A DNA stretch of 64,000 nucleotides from Salirhabdus sp. Marseille-P4669 (GCF_900240405.1 NZ_OEQK01000004.1:186001-250000); one strand, 5' to 3'; counted from the first letter of the stretch, positions 36,108-45,306 are shown. The notes: generated by a model from the sequence alone, not told the origin. Numbers and translations: made by a program.

Positions 36108-37595
36108 ATGTTAAAGTTGAGGCCATATGAATTTTGGTTTGTAACAGGTAGTCAATACTTGTATGGAGATGAGGCACTGAATCAAGTAGAAGAACATTCA
36201 CAAGTAATGGTCAACACGTTGAATAAGGATGGAAATTTTCCGTTTCCCATTCAATTTAAGAAGGTATTAACAAATGCAGAAGATATTCATCGGTTAATGC
36301 TCGAGGCAAATTATGATGAAAATTGTGCTGGGATTATTACTTGGATGCACACCTTTTCCCCTGCAAAAATGTGGATAGCTGGGTTAAAGGCATTAACAAA
36401 GCCACTTTTACATTTACATACGCAATATAATCGCGATATTCCATGGAAGGACATCGATATGGATTTCATGAATCTAAATCAATCCGCACATGGAGATCGT
36501 GAATATGGATTTATTACTACTAGATTAGATATTGCTAGAAAAGTAGTGGTTGGTCACTATGAAAATAAAGATGTCACCAATAAAATTGCTAACTGGATGC
36601 AAACAGCAGTTGCGATTGTAGAAGGTCCAAATATTCGTGTAGCACGATTTGGTGATAATATGCGAAATGTAGCAGTTACGGATGGGGACAAGGTAGAAGC
36701 ACAAATAAAGTTTGGTTGGACAGTTGATTACTATGGTATCGGTGATTTAGTAGAAGAAATGAAAAATATCAAAGCGGAAGAGGTAACGAATCTTTTCCGT
36801 GAATATGAGGAACTCTATGAATTACCGAAAGAAGCGAAGGAACAAGGCCCAGTTCGAGATGCCATCTTGGAACAAGCACGTATCGAGCTTGGACTAAAAG
36901 TCTTTTTAAACAAGCATCGTTACAATGCCTTTACTACTAATTTCGAGGACCTACATGGAATGAAGCAGCTTCCTGGTCTAGCCGCTCAAAGACTTATGGC
37001 AGAGGGGTATGGATTTGCAGGAGAAGGGGATTGGCGAACGGCTGCCCTACTTCGGATGGTAAAAATAATGACCAATAATAAGAATACCTCTTTTATGGAG
37101 GACTATACGTATCATTTCGAGCCAGGTAATGAAATGATATTAGGCTCTCACATGCTAGAAATTTGTCCAACTGTTGCGGTAAACAAACCAAAAATTGTCG
37201 TGAATCCACTTGATATTGGTGGGAAAGAGGCTCCTGCACGACTCGTCTTTGATGGAAAAGGTGGGGACGCAGTAGTAGCATCCCTTGTAGAGCTTGGTGG
37301 AAGATATCGTCTTGTAGTGAATAAAGTCCAGGCAGTGGAACCATTTGAAGAAACCCCGAAATTACCAGTAGCGAAAGTATTATGGAAGCCTGAACCAAAC
37401 TTAAGTGAAGCAACAGAGTCATGGATATATGCTGGTGGCGCGCATCACACCGTATTTTCACTGCAAGCTTCTGTAGAGCAACTATTGGATTTTGCGAATA
37501 TGACGAAAATAGAATGCGTTCTAATCGATGAAGAGACAAATCCAGTAAAATTAAGGCAAGATCTAAGTATTAGTGAAGTTGTATGGAATAAGTAA
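36108..37595 (+). CDS. araA: L-arabinose isomerase
   Basis: 495 residues, standard length. Converts L-arabinose to L-ribulose, Mn2+-dependent. It starts LRPYEFWFVTGSQYLYGDEAL; the active site region is GYGFAGEGDWRTAALLRMVKI and FMEDYTYHFEPGNEMILGSHMLE, with catalytic Glu and metal His residues present. TGGGGGAG precedes the ATG. Followed by a terminator, so araBA is a two-gene unit. Confidence 0.97.
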   Translation: MLKLRPYEFWFVTGSQYLYGDEALNQVEEHSQVMVNTLNKDGNFPFPIQFKKVLTNAEDIHRLMLEANYDENCAGIITWMHTFSPAKMWIAGLKALTKPLLHLHTQYNRDIPWKDIDMDFMNLNQSAHGDREYGFITTRLDIARKVVVGHYENKDVTNKIANWMQTAVAIVEGPNIRVARFGDNMRNVAVTDGDKVEAQIKFGWTVDYYGIGDLVEEMKNIKAEEVTNLFREYEELYELPKEAKEQGPVRDAILEQARIELGLKVFLNKHRYNAFTTNFEDLHGMKQLPGLAAQRLMAEGYGFAGEGDWRTAALLRMVKIMTNNKNTSFMEDYTYHFEPGNEMILGSHMLEICPTVAVNKPKIVVNPLDIGGKEAPARLVFDGKGGDAVVASLVELGGRYRLVVNKVQAVEPFEETPKLPVAKVLWKPEPNLSEATESWIYAGGAHHTVFSLQASVEQLLDFANMTKIECVLIDEETNPVKLRQDLSISEVVWNK

Positions 37596-37602
37596 TAAGT
37601 GC

Positions 37603-37637
37603 GCAGGGCTATCGGGTTCCAATAGCTCTGCTTTTTT
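37603..37637 (+). terminator. Terminator after araA
   Basis: GCAGGGCTAT and ATAGCTCTGC stem, 9-base loop, TTTTTT. Confidence 0.88.
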
Positions 37638-37690
37638 CATCAAGAGGCTTCGTATACATATTAAATCCAAAGGTATTATGGTATCATATA

Positions 37691-37706
37691 ACTTATACGA
37701 ATAAGT
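37691..37706. promoter_or_regulatory. AraR box in front of araR
   Basis: ACTTATACGAATAAGT, a near-perfect palindrome with the central TACGAA of AraR sites, directly after a possible -10 (TATCAT at 37682 or TATAAC at 37687). It implies autoregulation. Confidence 0.6.
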
Positions 37707-37742
37707 TCAATGCGAATAGAAAATGAGTCGAGGTGTCTACTT

Positions 37743-38867
37743 TTGGAAACGAAATATAGTAAAGTAAAACAAGCAATTAAATCAAGAATTCTAGACGGAA
37801 CCTATATTCCAAATCAAAAGATACATTCCGAAAGCGATTTAATGAAAGAGTTTGGGGTTAGTCGACACACAGTTAGACTCGCTATTGGAGATTTAGTGAC
37901 GAAGGGTTGGTTGTACCGCGAACAAGGCTCTGGTACATTTTGTGCAGATCGGACCAAGCTCAATCAGGGGAACAACAACCAGAAAAATATAGCGATTGTC
38001 ACTACTTTTATATCGGACTATATTTTTCCTTCTATCATTAGAGGCGCAGAATCACGCTTAAGTGAGGAAGGATACCAAGTCAGTATTTTTAGCACCAATA
38101 ACGATCAAGATAAGGAACGAGAAATACTAGAAAAAATCCTATCCCAATCTTTTGACGGAATCATCGTAGAACCAACAAAGAGTGCCTATTCCAATCCAAA
38201 TATTAGCTACTATTTAAACCTTGAAAATCGTGGGCTACCTTACATTATGATAAACGCATACTATGATGAATTAGAGCCAATTAGCATTATTATGGATGAT
38301 GAAATGGGAGGCTTTCTACAAGCGGAGCACTTAATTGAATTAGGTCATACGAATATATTAGGATGCTTTAAAACCGATGATGCGCAAGGAACAAGGCGAA
38401 TGAAGGGCTTTTTAAAAGCACACCGAAAATACGGTATTCCACTAAATCCGAAAAACATTATTACGTACAGCACAGAAAATAAAAAAACAAAGCCGATTGA
38501 AGAAATCGAAAAGGTCATTACAGATAAAAACAACCAAACAACGGGCCTTGTAGCATACAATGACGAGTTAGTAATAGAGGTATTAAAGGTATTGAGAAAT
38601 CGCAATATAAAAGTCCCTGATGATTTATCGATTGTGGGATATGATGATTCGCTGTTAGCCGAAGTATCTGAGGTAAAATTAACAACAATTAAACACCCGA
38701 AAAGTGAAATGGGGAAGGCTGCTGCGGAAACCATCATTGAACTCATTAAGCTTAATACGAGCAGTAGTAATGTGGATTCATCCAATAAACATTCCATTTT
38801 GTATAAACCGGAACTAGTTGTTCGGAATTCTACTAAAGATGTAAACATTGTGAATATACCCTTGTAA
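37743..38867 (+). CDS. araR: Arabinose repressor AraR
   Basis: 374 residues from the TTG at 37743, which follows GAGGTG by 7 bases; B. subtilis AraR has 362. N-terminal GntR-type winged helix (KIHSESDLMKEFGVSRHTVRLAIGDLVTKGWLYREQGSGTF) fused to a LacI/GalR-type effector domain. Very similar to B. subtilis AraR through FISDYIFPSIIRGAESRLSEEGY, IVEPTKSAYSNPNISYYLNLE and SIVGYDDSLLAEVSEVKLT. L-arabinose releases it from DNA. Its binding sites are visible before araB, araR and chvE. Confidence 0.95.
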   Translation: METKYSKVKQAIKSRILDGTYIPNQKIHSESDLMKEFGVSRHTVRLAIGDLVTKGWLYREQGSGTFCADRTKLNQGNNNQKNIAIVTTFISDYIFPSIIRGAESRLSEEGYQVSIFSTNNDQDKEREILEKILSQSFDGIIVEPTKSAYSNPNISYYLNLENRGLPYIMINAYYDELEPISIIMDDEMGGFLQAEHLIELGHTNILGCFKTDDAQGTRRMKGFLKAHRKYGIPLNPKNIITYSTENKKTKPIEEIEKVITDKNNQTTGLVAYNDELVIEVLKVLRNRNIKVPDDLSIVGYDDSLLAEVSEVKLTTIKHPKSEMGKAAAETIIELIKLNTSSSNVDSSNKHSILYKPELVVRNSTKDVNIVNIPL

Positions 38868-38868
38868 C

Positions 38869-38901
38869 AATAAGCCATCTTGCTAAGAGATGGCTTATTT
38901 T
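38869..38901 (+). terminator. Terminator after araR
   Basis: AATAAGCCATCT and AGATGGCTTATT, perfect 12-bp stem, then TTAT. Confidence 0.8.
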
Positions 38902-38934
38902 ATAATAAATTTTTACAATTACAAAAATTCTATA

Positions 38935-39014
38935 TTGCCATGCATAATGTTTTATTTTATAATAAATGTACGTACAAGATAAGTTTGCTTTATGGCTTTA
39001 TTGTACGAACAAAT
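38935..39014 (+). promoter_or_regulatory. Promoter of the arabinose ABC operon with two AraR boxes
   Basis: TTGCCA (38935-38940) and a perfect TATAAT (38958-38963) are 17 bp apart. AraR boxes AAATGTACGTACAAGA (38964-38979), over the start point, and TATTGTACGAACAAAT (38999-39014) follow, with centres 35 bp apart. Confidence 0.82.
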
Positions 39015-39068
39015 TTAAGTGGTTAGTTACGAGTACATATGTATGAAATCTATTATTCTATCCAATTA

Positions 39069-39082
39069 TGAAAGCGCTATCC
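39069..39082 (+). promoter_or_regulatory. cre site upstream of chvE-like gene
   Basis: TGAAAGCGCTATCC deviates from the consensus only at the last base. Same position relative to the AraR boxes as in front of araB. Confidence 0.75.
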
Positions 39083-39147
39083 ATAGAACAATCTTCCGTG
39101 TAACTAATCCAAACTACTCATTTCATAAAAAATAAGGGGGAGAAGGA

Positions 39148-40218
39148 ATGAAGAAAGCGTTTAGTGTTTTACTTATTTTGCTTCTGACATTTATAGCAGC
39201 TTGTAGTAATAGTGCAGGTGGCGATGGGGACGAGAAAACAGTTGGTATTGCGATGCCTACGAAGTCCTCAGAAAGATGGGTTAAAGATGGAGAGAATATG
39301 AAGAAAGAGTTTGAAAAGCTAGGTTATAAAGTAGATCTACAATATGCAGAAGATGTTGTAGAAAACCAATTATCGCAAATTGAAAACATGATCACAAAAG
39401 GTGCAGATATTCTAGTTATCGCTTCAATTGATGGGGAAGCATTAACAGATGTATTAGAGCAAGCAAAGAATCAGGATATTCCTGTAATCGCTTACGACCG
39501 CTTAATCATGAATAGTGATCACGTAAGTTATTATGCAACATTTGATAATTTCCAGGTAGGTGTACTACAAGGACAATACATAATAGATAAACTTGGTTTA
39601 GAAAATGGCGAAGGACCATTTAATATCGAATTATTCGCAGGTTCACCAGATGATAACAACGCATACTTCTTCTGGGATGGGGCAATGTCTGTAATACAGC
39701 CTTATATCGACAGTGGAGATCTAGTTGTTCAAAGTGGTCAAACAGAATTTGATCAAGGTGCTACATTAAGATGGGATGGCGCTAAAGCGCAAGAGCGGAT
39801 GGATAACTTATTAAGTGCACACTATTCTAGCGAAAGAGTAGATGTTGTATATTCACCATTTGATGGTATTAGTAGAGGGGTAATCTCATCTCTTAAGGCA
39901 GTTGGATACGGATCGGATTCTAACCCGATGCCAATTGTAACAGGTCAAGATGCTGAGCTTGCTTCCATCAAATCCATTATTGCTGGTGAGCAAACACAAA
40001 CGATTTTTAAAGATACGAGAGAACTAGCAAAGAAAGCCGTTGAGATGGCAGATTCTATCCTAAAAGATGAAGAGCCAGAAGTTAATGATACTTCTACTTA
40101 TGACAATGGAAAGAAAGTTGTTCCATCTTATCTATTGGAACCGGTTTCAGTGGATATTGACAACTATAAAGAGGTATTAGTGGATACAGGGTATTACACA
40201 GAAGAAGAACTACAGTAA
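39148..40218 (+). CDS. chvE: Multiple-monosaccharide ABC transporter binding lipoprotein, ChvE-like
   Basis: 356 residues, periplasmic-binding-protein type 1 fold, anchored as a lipoprotein ([13 protein letters not shown], Cys 20). Features of Chv[42 protein letters not shown], and [31 protein letters not shown]. ChvE-type proteins bind arabinose, galactose and xylose; the AraR boxes in front point to L-arabinose here. GGGGGAGAAGG precedes the ATG. First gene of a three-gene transporter operon. Confidence 0.93.
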   Translation: MKKAFSVLLILLLTFIAACSNSAGGDGDEKTVGIAMPTKSSERWVKDGENMKKEFEKLGYKVDLQYAEDVVENQLSQIENMITKGADILVIASIDGEALTDVLEQAKNQDIPVIAYDRLIMNSDHVSYYATFDNFQVGVLQGQYIIDKLGLENGEGPFNIELFAGSPDDNNAYFFWDGAMSVIQPYIDSGDLVVQSGQTEFDQGATLRWDGAKAQERMDNLLSAHYSSERVDVVYSPFDGISRGVISSLKAVGYGSDSNPMPIVTGQDAELASIKSIIAGEQTQTIFKDTRELAKKAVEMADSILKDEEPEVNDTSTYDNGKKVVPSYLLEPVSVDIDNYKEVLVDTGYYTEEELQ

Positions 40219-40230
40219 TAAAAAAGCTAA

Positions 40231-40268
40231 GATGATTTAGCAGCATGATTGATTGTTGCTAAATCATC
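40231..40268 (+). other. Hairpin between binding-protein and ATPase genes
   Basis: Perfect 12-bp stem GATGATTTAGCA / TGCTAAATCATC, 14-base loop, no clean T-run. Such hairpins behind binding-protein genes typically protect the upstream mRNA or terminate partially, giving an excess of binding protein. Confidence 0.7.
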
Positions 40269-40296
40269 TATCTCTATTTTCGGGAGGTGTGAAGTG

Positions 40297-41832
40297 ATGA
40301 CGAAGACGATTTTGGAGATGGACAATATTACGAAGACATTTCCTGGAGTGAAGGCATTAAATGATGTAAATCTGAAGGTGCGACAAGGAGAAATCCATGC
40401 GCTTATTGGTGAAAATGGTGCTGGTAAGTCTACTTTAATGAAAGTATTAAGTGGTGTTCATCCTTTTGGAACATATGATGGGAAAATTTTATATGAAGGA
40501 GACATTTGTGAATTTAAAACAATAAATGATAGTGAAAACAAAAGAATTGTTATTATTCACCAAGAGCTAGCTCTTATACCGGAACTATCCATTGCAGAAA
40601 ATATCTTTTTAGGAAATGAACGAGCGAAAAAAGGCATTATTAATTGGAACGAAACAATTGTGGAAACGAGAGAACTGCTAAAAAAGGTTGGACTACATGT
40701 GGATCCACAAGAAACGGTAAAAAATATCGGTGTCGGTCAGCAGCAATTAGTAGAAATTGCGAAGGCATTATCGAAGCAGGTAAAATTGTTAATTTTAGAT
40801 GAGCCAACTGCTGCACTTAACGAAGACGACAGTGAAAACTTACTTAATTTGTTATTAGAGTTCAAAAAACAAGGGATGACAGCGATCCTTATTTCTCATA
40901 AATTGAAGGAGCTGTTTAAGGTTTCCGATACCATTACGGTGTTGCGTGATGGACAGACAATCGCAACGTATCCTTTAAAGGAAAATAAAGTGTCAGAAGC
41001 ACAAATTATAAAAGATATGGTAGGAAGAGATTTAACGAATTTATTTCCAGAGCGATATCCAAACATAAAAGAAAATGTTGTGTTTGAAGTCAAGGACTGG
41101 AATGTTTATCATCCATTAGATAAAGAACGTCAAATATTACATAACATCAACCTGAATGTGAAAGAAGGCGAAATCATTGGTATCGCTGGCTTAATGGGAG
41201 CGGGACGAACAGAGTTGGCGATGAGTGTGTTTGGTAGGTCTTATGGTAAGAAAATAACTGGTCAGCTATTTAAAAATGGGAAAGAAATTGTCTTTAAAAA
41301 CGTAAACGACGCCATTAAAAATGGGATTGCTTACGTTTCTGAGAATCGAAAAGAATATGGGTTAATTTTAATAGATAGTGTGAAAAAGAATCTGACGCTA
41401 GCGAATTTGAAAAAAATATCGAATCGAAATGTATTGAATGCAAGTAAAGAAGCGAACATTTCAGAGGCTTTAAAGGAACAAATGAATATTAAAACACCAA
41501 GTGTGGAGCAGCAAACCGTTAACCTTAGTGGTGGTAATCAACAAAAGGTCGTTCTTGGAAAGTGGATTTTTGCGGAACCAGATATTCTTATTCTCGATGA
41601 ACCAACTCGTGGAATCGATGTAGGGGCAAAGTTTGAAATCTATAAGATTATTAACGAACTTGCGGAAAAAGGGAAGAGTATTATTATGATTTCATCGGAG
41701 CTTCCGGAATTAATAGGTATGTGTGATCGAATCTATACGCTTTCGGAAGGTAGAATTACTGGTGAAATTCAGAAGGATGAGGCAAACCAAGAAACGTTAA
41801 TGACACATATGACTCAGAGTTGGAGGTCGTAA
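40297..41832 (+). CDS. mmsA: Monosaccharide ABC transporter ATPase with two nucleotide-binding domains
   Basis: 511 residues from the ATG at 40297 (GGGAGGTG 7 bases before). Domain 1: Walker [10 protein letters not shown], signature [16 protein letters not shown], Walker [12 protein letters not shown]. Domain 2 has a degenerate P-loop, [13 protein letters not shown], with [14 protein letters not shown] and [11 protein letters not shown], as is normal for this class (AraG, XylG, MmsA/GguA). It energises uptake through the permease encoded next. A longer frame from 40249 crosses the hairpin. Confidence 0.94.
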   Translation: MTKTILEMDNITKTFPGVKALNDVNLKVRQGEIHALIGENGAGKSTLMKVLSGVHPFGTYDGKILYEGDICEFKTINDSENKRIVIIHQELALIPELSIAENIFLGNERAKKGIINWNETIVETRELLKKVGLHVDPQETVKNIGVGQQQLVEIAKALSKQVKLLILDEPTAALNEDDSENLLNLLLEFKKQGMTAILISHKLKELFKVSDTITVLRDGQTIATYPLKENKVSEAQIIKDMVGRDLTNLFPERYPNIKENVVFEVKDWNVYHPLDKERQILHNINLNVKEGEIIGIAGLMGAGRTELAMSVFGRSYGKKITGQLFKNGKEIVFKNVNDAIKNGIAYVSENRKEYGLILIDSVKKNLTLANLKKISNRNVLNASKEANISEALKEQMNIKTPSVEQQTVNLSGGNQQKVVLGKWIFAEPDILILDEPTRGIDVGAKFEIYKIINELAEKGKSIIMISSELPELIGMCDRIYTLSEGRITGEIQKDEANQETLMTHMTQSWRS

Positions 41833-41834
41833 AA

Positions 41835-42992
41835 ATGAGTGGACTGAAAGAAATTATTTCAAATAATATTAGACGCTTTGGTATGATTATTGCTTTAGCT
41901 GGTATTGTTATTCTATTTCAGATTTTAACAAATGGCATATTATTAACACCATTAAACGTGACAAACATCATCATGCAAAATAGTTACATTATTATTCTAG
42001 CAATTGGTATGATGCTTGTTATTATTACTGGTGAAATAGACTTATCTGTAGGTTCCATTGCAGCCTTTATCGGTGCTGTTGCTGGAGTCTTGTTAGTAAA
42101 TTGGGACTTGCCTGTACTATTAGCGATTGTATTATGTCTAGGTATAGGTGCACTTATTGGAGCATGGCAAGGATTTTGGGTAGCCTATGTGAACATTCCA
42201 GCATTTATCGTTACCCTTGCTGGGATGTTGGTTTTCCGTGGCTTGACTTTAATCGTTTTACAGGGACAAACGATAGCTCCGTTCCCGGATGGATTTAGAA
42301 GCATGAGCTCTGCCTTCTTACCAGATCCTCTAAATGGTGCAGACCTTCATTTAACATCCCTAATCGTTGGTGGAGTATTCTCCCTAATTTATATTTTAGC
42401 GGAACTAAAAATGCGAAGAACGGATGTAAAGTATAATTTCTCAACAATCTCTTTTCCGCTCTTTGTCCTAAAATTATTTTTCGTAGTCGTATTAATTAAT
42501 GTGTTTACATATGTACTTGCACTTTATGCAGGTTTACCAATCGTGTTATTGATTTTACTCGTTTTAATTATCGGATACACATTTGTGATGAATAAGACGG
42601 TAGTCGGGAGACACATTTATTCCGTTGGTGGCAACGAGAACGCTGCTAAGCTCTCTGGTGTAAAAACGAAAAAAATGAAGTTCTGGGTATTTGTCAACAT
42701 GGGAGCGTTGGCTGCGTTAAGTGGTTTGATCTTTGCCGGACGCTTGAATGCTGCAACCCCACAAGCAGGAAACTTATTTGAGTTAGATGCCATCGCAGCC
42801 GCTGTAATCGGAGGAGCATCCTTCACTGGTGGTGTCGGTACTGTATTTGGAGCAGTTATCGGTGCGTTAGTAATGGGTGTCTTAAATAACGGTATGTCCT
42901 TAATGGGAATAGGAATCGATTGGCAACAAGCAATTAAAGGTTTGGTTTTACTTGCGGCAGTAGCATTTGATGTGTTGAATAAGAATAAGTAG
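41835..42992 (+). CDS. mmsB: Monosaccharide ABC transporter permease
   Basis: 385 residues from the ATG at 41835, 2 bp after the ATPase stop; TTGGAGG precedes it. Ten or so membrane segments. Family signatures: ITGEIDLSVGSIAAFIGAV near residue 70 and ENAAKLSGVKTKKMKFWVF, then AAAVIGGASFTGGVGTVFGAVIGALVMGVLNNGMSLMGI near the end. GguB/MmsB type (longer than RbsC/AraH because of the insert after about 180). The operon appears to end here without a simple terminator and runs into the phased repeat array. Confidence 0.94.
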   Translation: MSGLKEIISNNIRRFGMIIALAGIVILFQILTNGILLTPLNVTNIIMQNSYIIILAIGMMLVIITGEIDLSVGSIAAFIGAVAGVLLVNWDLPVLLAIVLCLGIGALIGAWQGFWVAYVNIPAFIVTLAGMLVFRGLTLIVLQGQTIAPFPDGFRSMSSAFLPDPLNGADLHLTSLIVGGVFSLIYILAELKMRRTDVKYNFSTISFPLFVLKLFFVVVLINVFTYVLALYAGLPIVLLILLVLIIGYTFVMNKTVVGRHIYSVGGNENAAKLSGVKTKKMKFWVFVNMGALAALSGLIFAGRLNAATPQAGNLFELDAIAAAVIGGASFTGGVGTVFGAVIGALVMGVLNNGMSLMGIGIDWQQAIKGLVLLAAVAFDVLNKNK

Positions 42993-43004
42993 TTCTGCTC
43001 ACCG

Positions 43005-43340
43005 TGCCGCGAGTAAAGTGGCAATTTCGACGAGTAAGTAGCCAAGATAGAAGAATATATGTTAATTATAGACGAGTATTTTTATAGACCAATTAATTTA
43101 GGCGAGTAACTTATTGAATCGACAAATACACTTGTTCAAGCGGCGAGTATTTTTGTCAAATAGACGAGTAAATTTTTCATGGACGAGTATTTTTATAAGT
43201 TGGCGGGTATTTTGAGTAAAAAGACAAATAAAAATGGGCTTTAGACGCGTATATGTTATTTAGACGAATAAAGTCCTCATTTAGACGAACAAAAAATGCA
43301 CTTAGGCGAGTAAATACCTGAATCAGACGAGTGTTTTAAA
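43005..43340. repeat. Phased array of about 16 degenerate 19-21-bp units (core GACGAGTA)
   Basis: The hexamer CGAGTA or close variants begins at 43010, 43031, 43052 (AGAATA), 43073, 43103, 43123 (CAAATA), 43144, 43165, 43184, 43204 (CGGGTA), 43225 (CAAATA), 43246 (CGCGTA), 43265 (CGAATA), 43286 (CGAACA), 43307 and 43328 (CGAGTG). Steps are 19-21 bp except one of 30. Cores are usually preceded by AGA or GG and followed by A/T-rich linkers without conservation. Plus-strand frames are broken by stops. All of 42993-43355 lacks genes. Not CRISPR: units are too short and too degenerate, and no spacers of constant length are delimited. Confidence 0.85.
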
Positions 43341-43355
43341 TTTAATAGTATTTAA

Positions 43356-43400
43356 TAAATAAAAAGCCCCCGTAATATAAGAATAATAATTACTGGGGCT
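43356..43400 (-). terminator. Terminator after the 75-residue ORF
   Basis: On the minus strand AGCCCCAGTAAT pairs with ATTACGGGGGCT (one mismatch), followed by TTTTTATTTATT. Confidence 0.75.
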
Positions 43401-43411
43401 ATAGGTTTACC

Positions 43412-43639
43412 TTATTTTACCCATTTTCCATGAAGTAACCATGGCTTCTTAACTTCAAAATCTGTGCACTGCGTGAATTGCTTAATTTGATTTTCTTTTA
43501 GATCCATCCATAATTTATGTTCGGTAAAAATGTCTTTTCTATGGGCATTCACCGTCTCCCATAATCCAGGTTGTCCCAAAGAGCTATCCCAAGGGTATTC
43601 TAACAGTGCATATAGTTCGCCTTTTTGATCTTCATTCAT
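43412..43639 (-). CDS. Hypothetical 75-residue protein
   Basis: Starts MNEDQKGELYALLEYPWDSS and is rich in Trp and charged residues (GLWETVNAH, KLWMDLKENQ, KKPWLLHGKW). No ribosome binding site is visible before the ATG, but a good terminator follows the stop, so either a weakly translated gene or the 3' part of a decayed one. A perfect 13-bp inverted repeat lies 38 bp upstream. Not recognised. Confidence 0.45.
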   Translation of the reverse strand: MNEDQKGELYALLEYPWDSSLGQPGLWETVNAHRKDIFTEHKLWMDLKENQIKQFTQCTDFEVKKPWLLHGKWVK

Positions 43640-43676
43640 TAAAAAAAGCGGGACCTATCGTTATTAACAAATTGAT

Positions 43677-43706
43677 AGAGAAGTAAGATAGGAATCTTAC
43701 TTCTCT
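43677..43706. other. Perfect inverted repeat
   Basis: AGAGAAGTAAGAT, 4-base loop, ATCTTACTTCTCT; weakly T-rich on the plus side (TAGCTTTCTTT). It is located between the 75-residue ORF and the tRNA promoter. It could be a plus-strand terminator with no evident upstream gene, or an operator. Confidence 0.55.
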
Positions 43707-43719
43707 AGCTTTCTTTATA

Positions 43720-43748
43720 TTGACTATTATTAAGAAAAGCTGTATTTT
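43720..43748 (+). promoter_or_regulatory. Promoter of tRNA-Val
   Basis: TTGACT (43720-43725), 17-bp spacer, TATTTT (43743-43748), 25 bp before the tRNA. Confidence 0.75.
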
Positions 43749-43773
43749 AATACTAAGAATAATATAATTCAAC

Positions 43774-43846
43774 GATTCCGTAGCTCAGCTGGGAGAGCGC
43801 CACCTTGACAGGGTGGAGGTCGTTGGTTCGAACCCAATCGGAATCA
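43774..43846 (+). tRNA. tRNA-Val(GAC)
   Basis: Complete cloverleaf: acceptor GATTCCG/CGGAATC plus discriminator A, D-arm GCTC...GAGC with AGCTGGGA loop, anticodon stem CCACC/GGTGG with loop TTGACAG (anticodon GAC at 43807-43809), variable AGGTC, and T-arm GTTGG-TTCGAAC-CCAAT. CCA is not encoded. A single tRNA, not part of a cluster. Confidence 0.95.
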
Positions 43847-44008
43847 CTAGGACAGATGCGCTGAAATCATTATTGTTTAAATGGTTTTGGCGTTTTGTTT
43901 TTTTGAAGCAGTCTTATTTCTTCAAAAGGGGTAATGAACGACATACTGGAAGAAACCAATAATGAATTCCATTACAATCAAGATATAACTTTCCGAAACA
44001 GGGATGAT

Positions 44009-44416
44009 TTACTTCTCCCTCACAGCCGCTACTGCCTCAACCTCAACCAATTGATTTGGATAACCTAACACCGTAACACCTGACAATGTACTTGGGACAT
44101 CATGATCACCAAATTCTTCTCGAACCGCATCCCATGCTGCTACTAAGTGAGCACGATTCGTCGAGGCTACTAAAACTCTTGTATATGCAACGTCCGTTAT
44201 GGTAGCGCCGCATTCTTTTAACGCCATTTTCATGTTTTCTACACATAGTTTTGCTTGTTCTTCTACATTAGAAATTGCTGGAACTTTTCCGTTTGGATCA
44301 AGTGGACAGGCTCCTGCTAGAAATAGTATTTCAGAGTCTCTTGGTACTTGTGAAGCATATGCATAGTCTACGGAAGCTAATTCCTTCGAATGGATCAGCT
44401 TTATGTGTTTATTCAT
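44009..44416 (-). CDS. RidA-family enamine/imine deaminase-like protein
   Basis: 135 residues from the ATG at 44416 (AAAGGAG 9 bases upstream). RidA/YjgF fold: YASQVPRDSEILFLAGACPLDPNGKVP, VENMKMALKECGATITDVAYTRVLVAS with the conserved Arg, and the end YPNQLVEVEAVAAV. RidA enzymes hydrolyse reactive 2-aminoacrylate; this divergent member may have another small substrate. Divergent from the MerR gene. Confidence 0.87.
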   Translation of the reverse strand: MNKHIKLIHSKELASVDYAYASQVPRDSEILFLAGACPLDPNGKVPAISNVEEQAKLCVENMKMALKECGATITDVAYTRVLVASTNRAHLVAAWDAVREEFGDHDVPSTLSGVTVLGYPNQLVEVEAVAAVREK

Positions 44417-44523
44417 TATCCTCACTCCTTTTAGGTAATAATTCGAAAAAAAGTTATTATTTCCTCCTTGTACCTACAGTTACGTGAGGCTTTATAATAA
44501 ATTTATACTTTTAGGGAGGGTTT

Positions 44524-45306
44524 ATGATGAAAGGGAAAAACAAGTATACGATTGGTGAATTTTCTAATATGACAGGCACTTCGATTCGAACATTACATTA
44601 TTATGATGAAATTGGTCTCCTGCAACCTGAGAAAGACCCCAAGTCTGGCCACCGTATTTATTCACATCAAGATATCCTAACACTTCAAAAAATAATAACG
44701 CTTAAATTTTTAGGCTATCAACTCGACAAAATGAAAAGTCTACTATTGGAATCGAATTTCACTGTGGATTTAAATGAAACGTTGAATCTACATATGAAAA
44801 TGCTAGAAGAAGAAAAGGTAAAAATCGAAGAATCCATTACTGCAATAAAACGAGTTACAAGAATACTAGAACAAGAAGGGGAGGTGGATAGTAATGTATT
44901 GATTAGTGTCATTAATGGTTTACAGACACAAGATATACAACAAGAATGGATGGAAAAGCACAATCTGACAAAGGTAGCAGATGAATTAGCTACTAAATCA
45001 GAGGAAGATATAATTGCTCTCGATCAATCTTTTATTCAAATGTCGAAGCAATTAAAGAAACTATATGGTCGTCCTGTCGATGATCCGGAAGTACAACAAT
45101 TAGTTGCAACATATCTTGAGGAGTCATTTGCATTTTTAGGGGAAGATCTAATGCAAGAGCTAGGAAATATGGATATAGAAGAGATGGATATACAAGAATT
45201 AGAGGAAATGGCACCTTCTCCTTTTACAGAAGAAGAGGAAAAATGGCTAAATGAAGCGATGGAATATTATATGAAGCAAGTAGAAATGGATGCTGAAAAT
45301 ACGTAA
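44524..45306 (+). CDS. MerR-family regulator with TipAS-like domain
   Basis: 260 residues. N-terminal MerR helix-turn-helix (YTIGEFSNMTGTSIRTLHYYDEIGLLQPEKDP...GHRIYS, about 8-50), dimer helix, then a C-terminal helical domain (about 140-255, KHNLTKVADELATKSEEDIIALDQSFIQM...) of the TipAS antibiotic-binding type. It would activate a target promoter on ligand binding; the ligand and target are unknown. The symporter gene begins about 130 bp downstream. GGGAGGGT precedes the double ATG. Confidence 0.85.
   Translation: MMKGKNKYTIGEFSNMTGTSIRTLHYYDEIGLLQPEKDPKSGHRIYSHQDILTLQKIITLKFLGYQLDKMKSLLLESNFTVDLNETLNLHMKMLEEEKVKIEESITAIKRVTRILEQEGEVDSNVLISVINGLQTQDIQQEWMEKHNLTKVADELATKSEEDIIALDQSFIQMSKQLKKLYGRPVDDPEVQQLVATYLEESFAFLGEDLMQELGNMDIEEMDIQELEEMAPSPFTEEEEKWLNEAMEYYMKQVEMDAENT

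Noticed and set aside
43005-43340. CRISPR array
   Set aside because: The recurring unit is only 6-9 bp and degenerate, the period is 19-21 bp, there are no constant-length spacers and no cas genes.
43774-43846. Attachment site of an integrative element at tRNA-Val
   Set aside because: No integrase, no direct repeat of the tRNA 3' end and no mobile genes are visible nearby.
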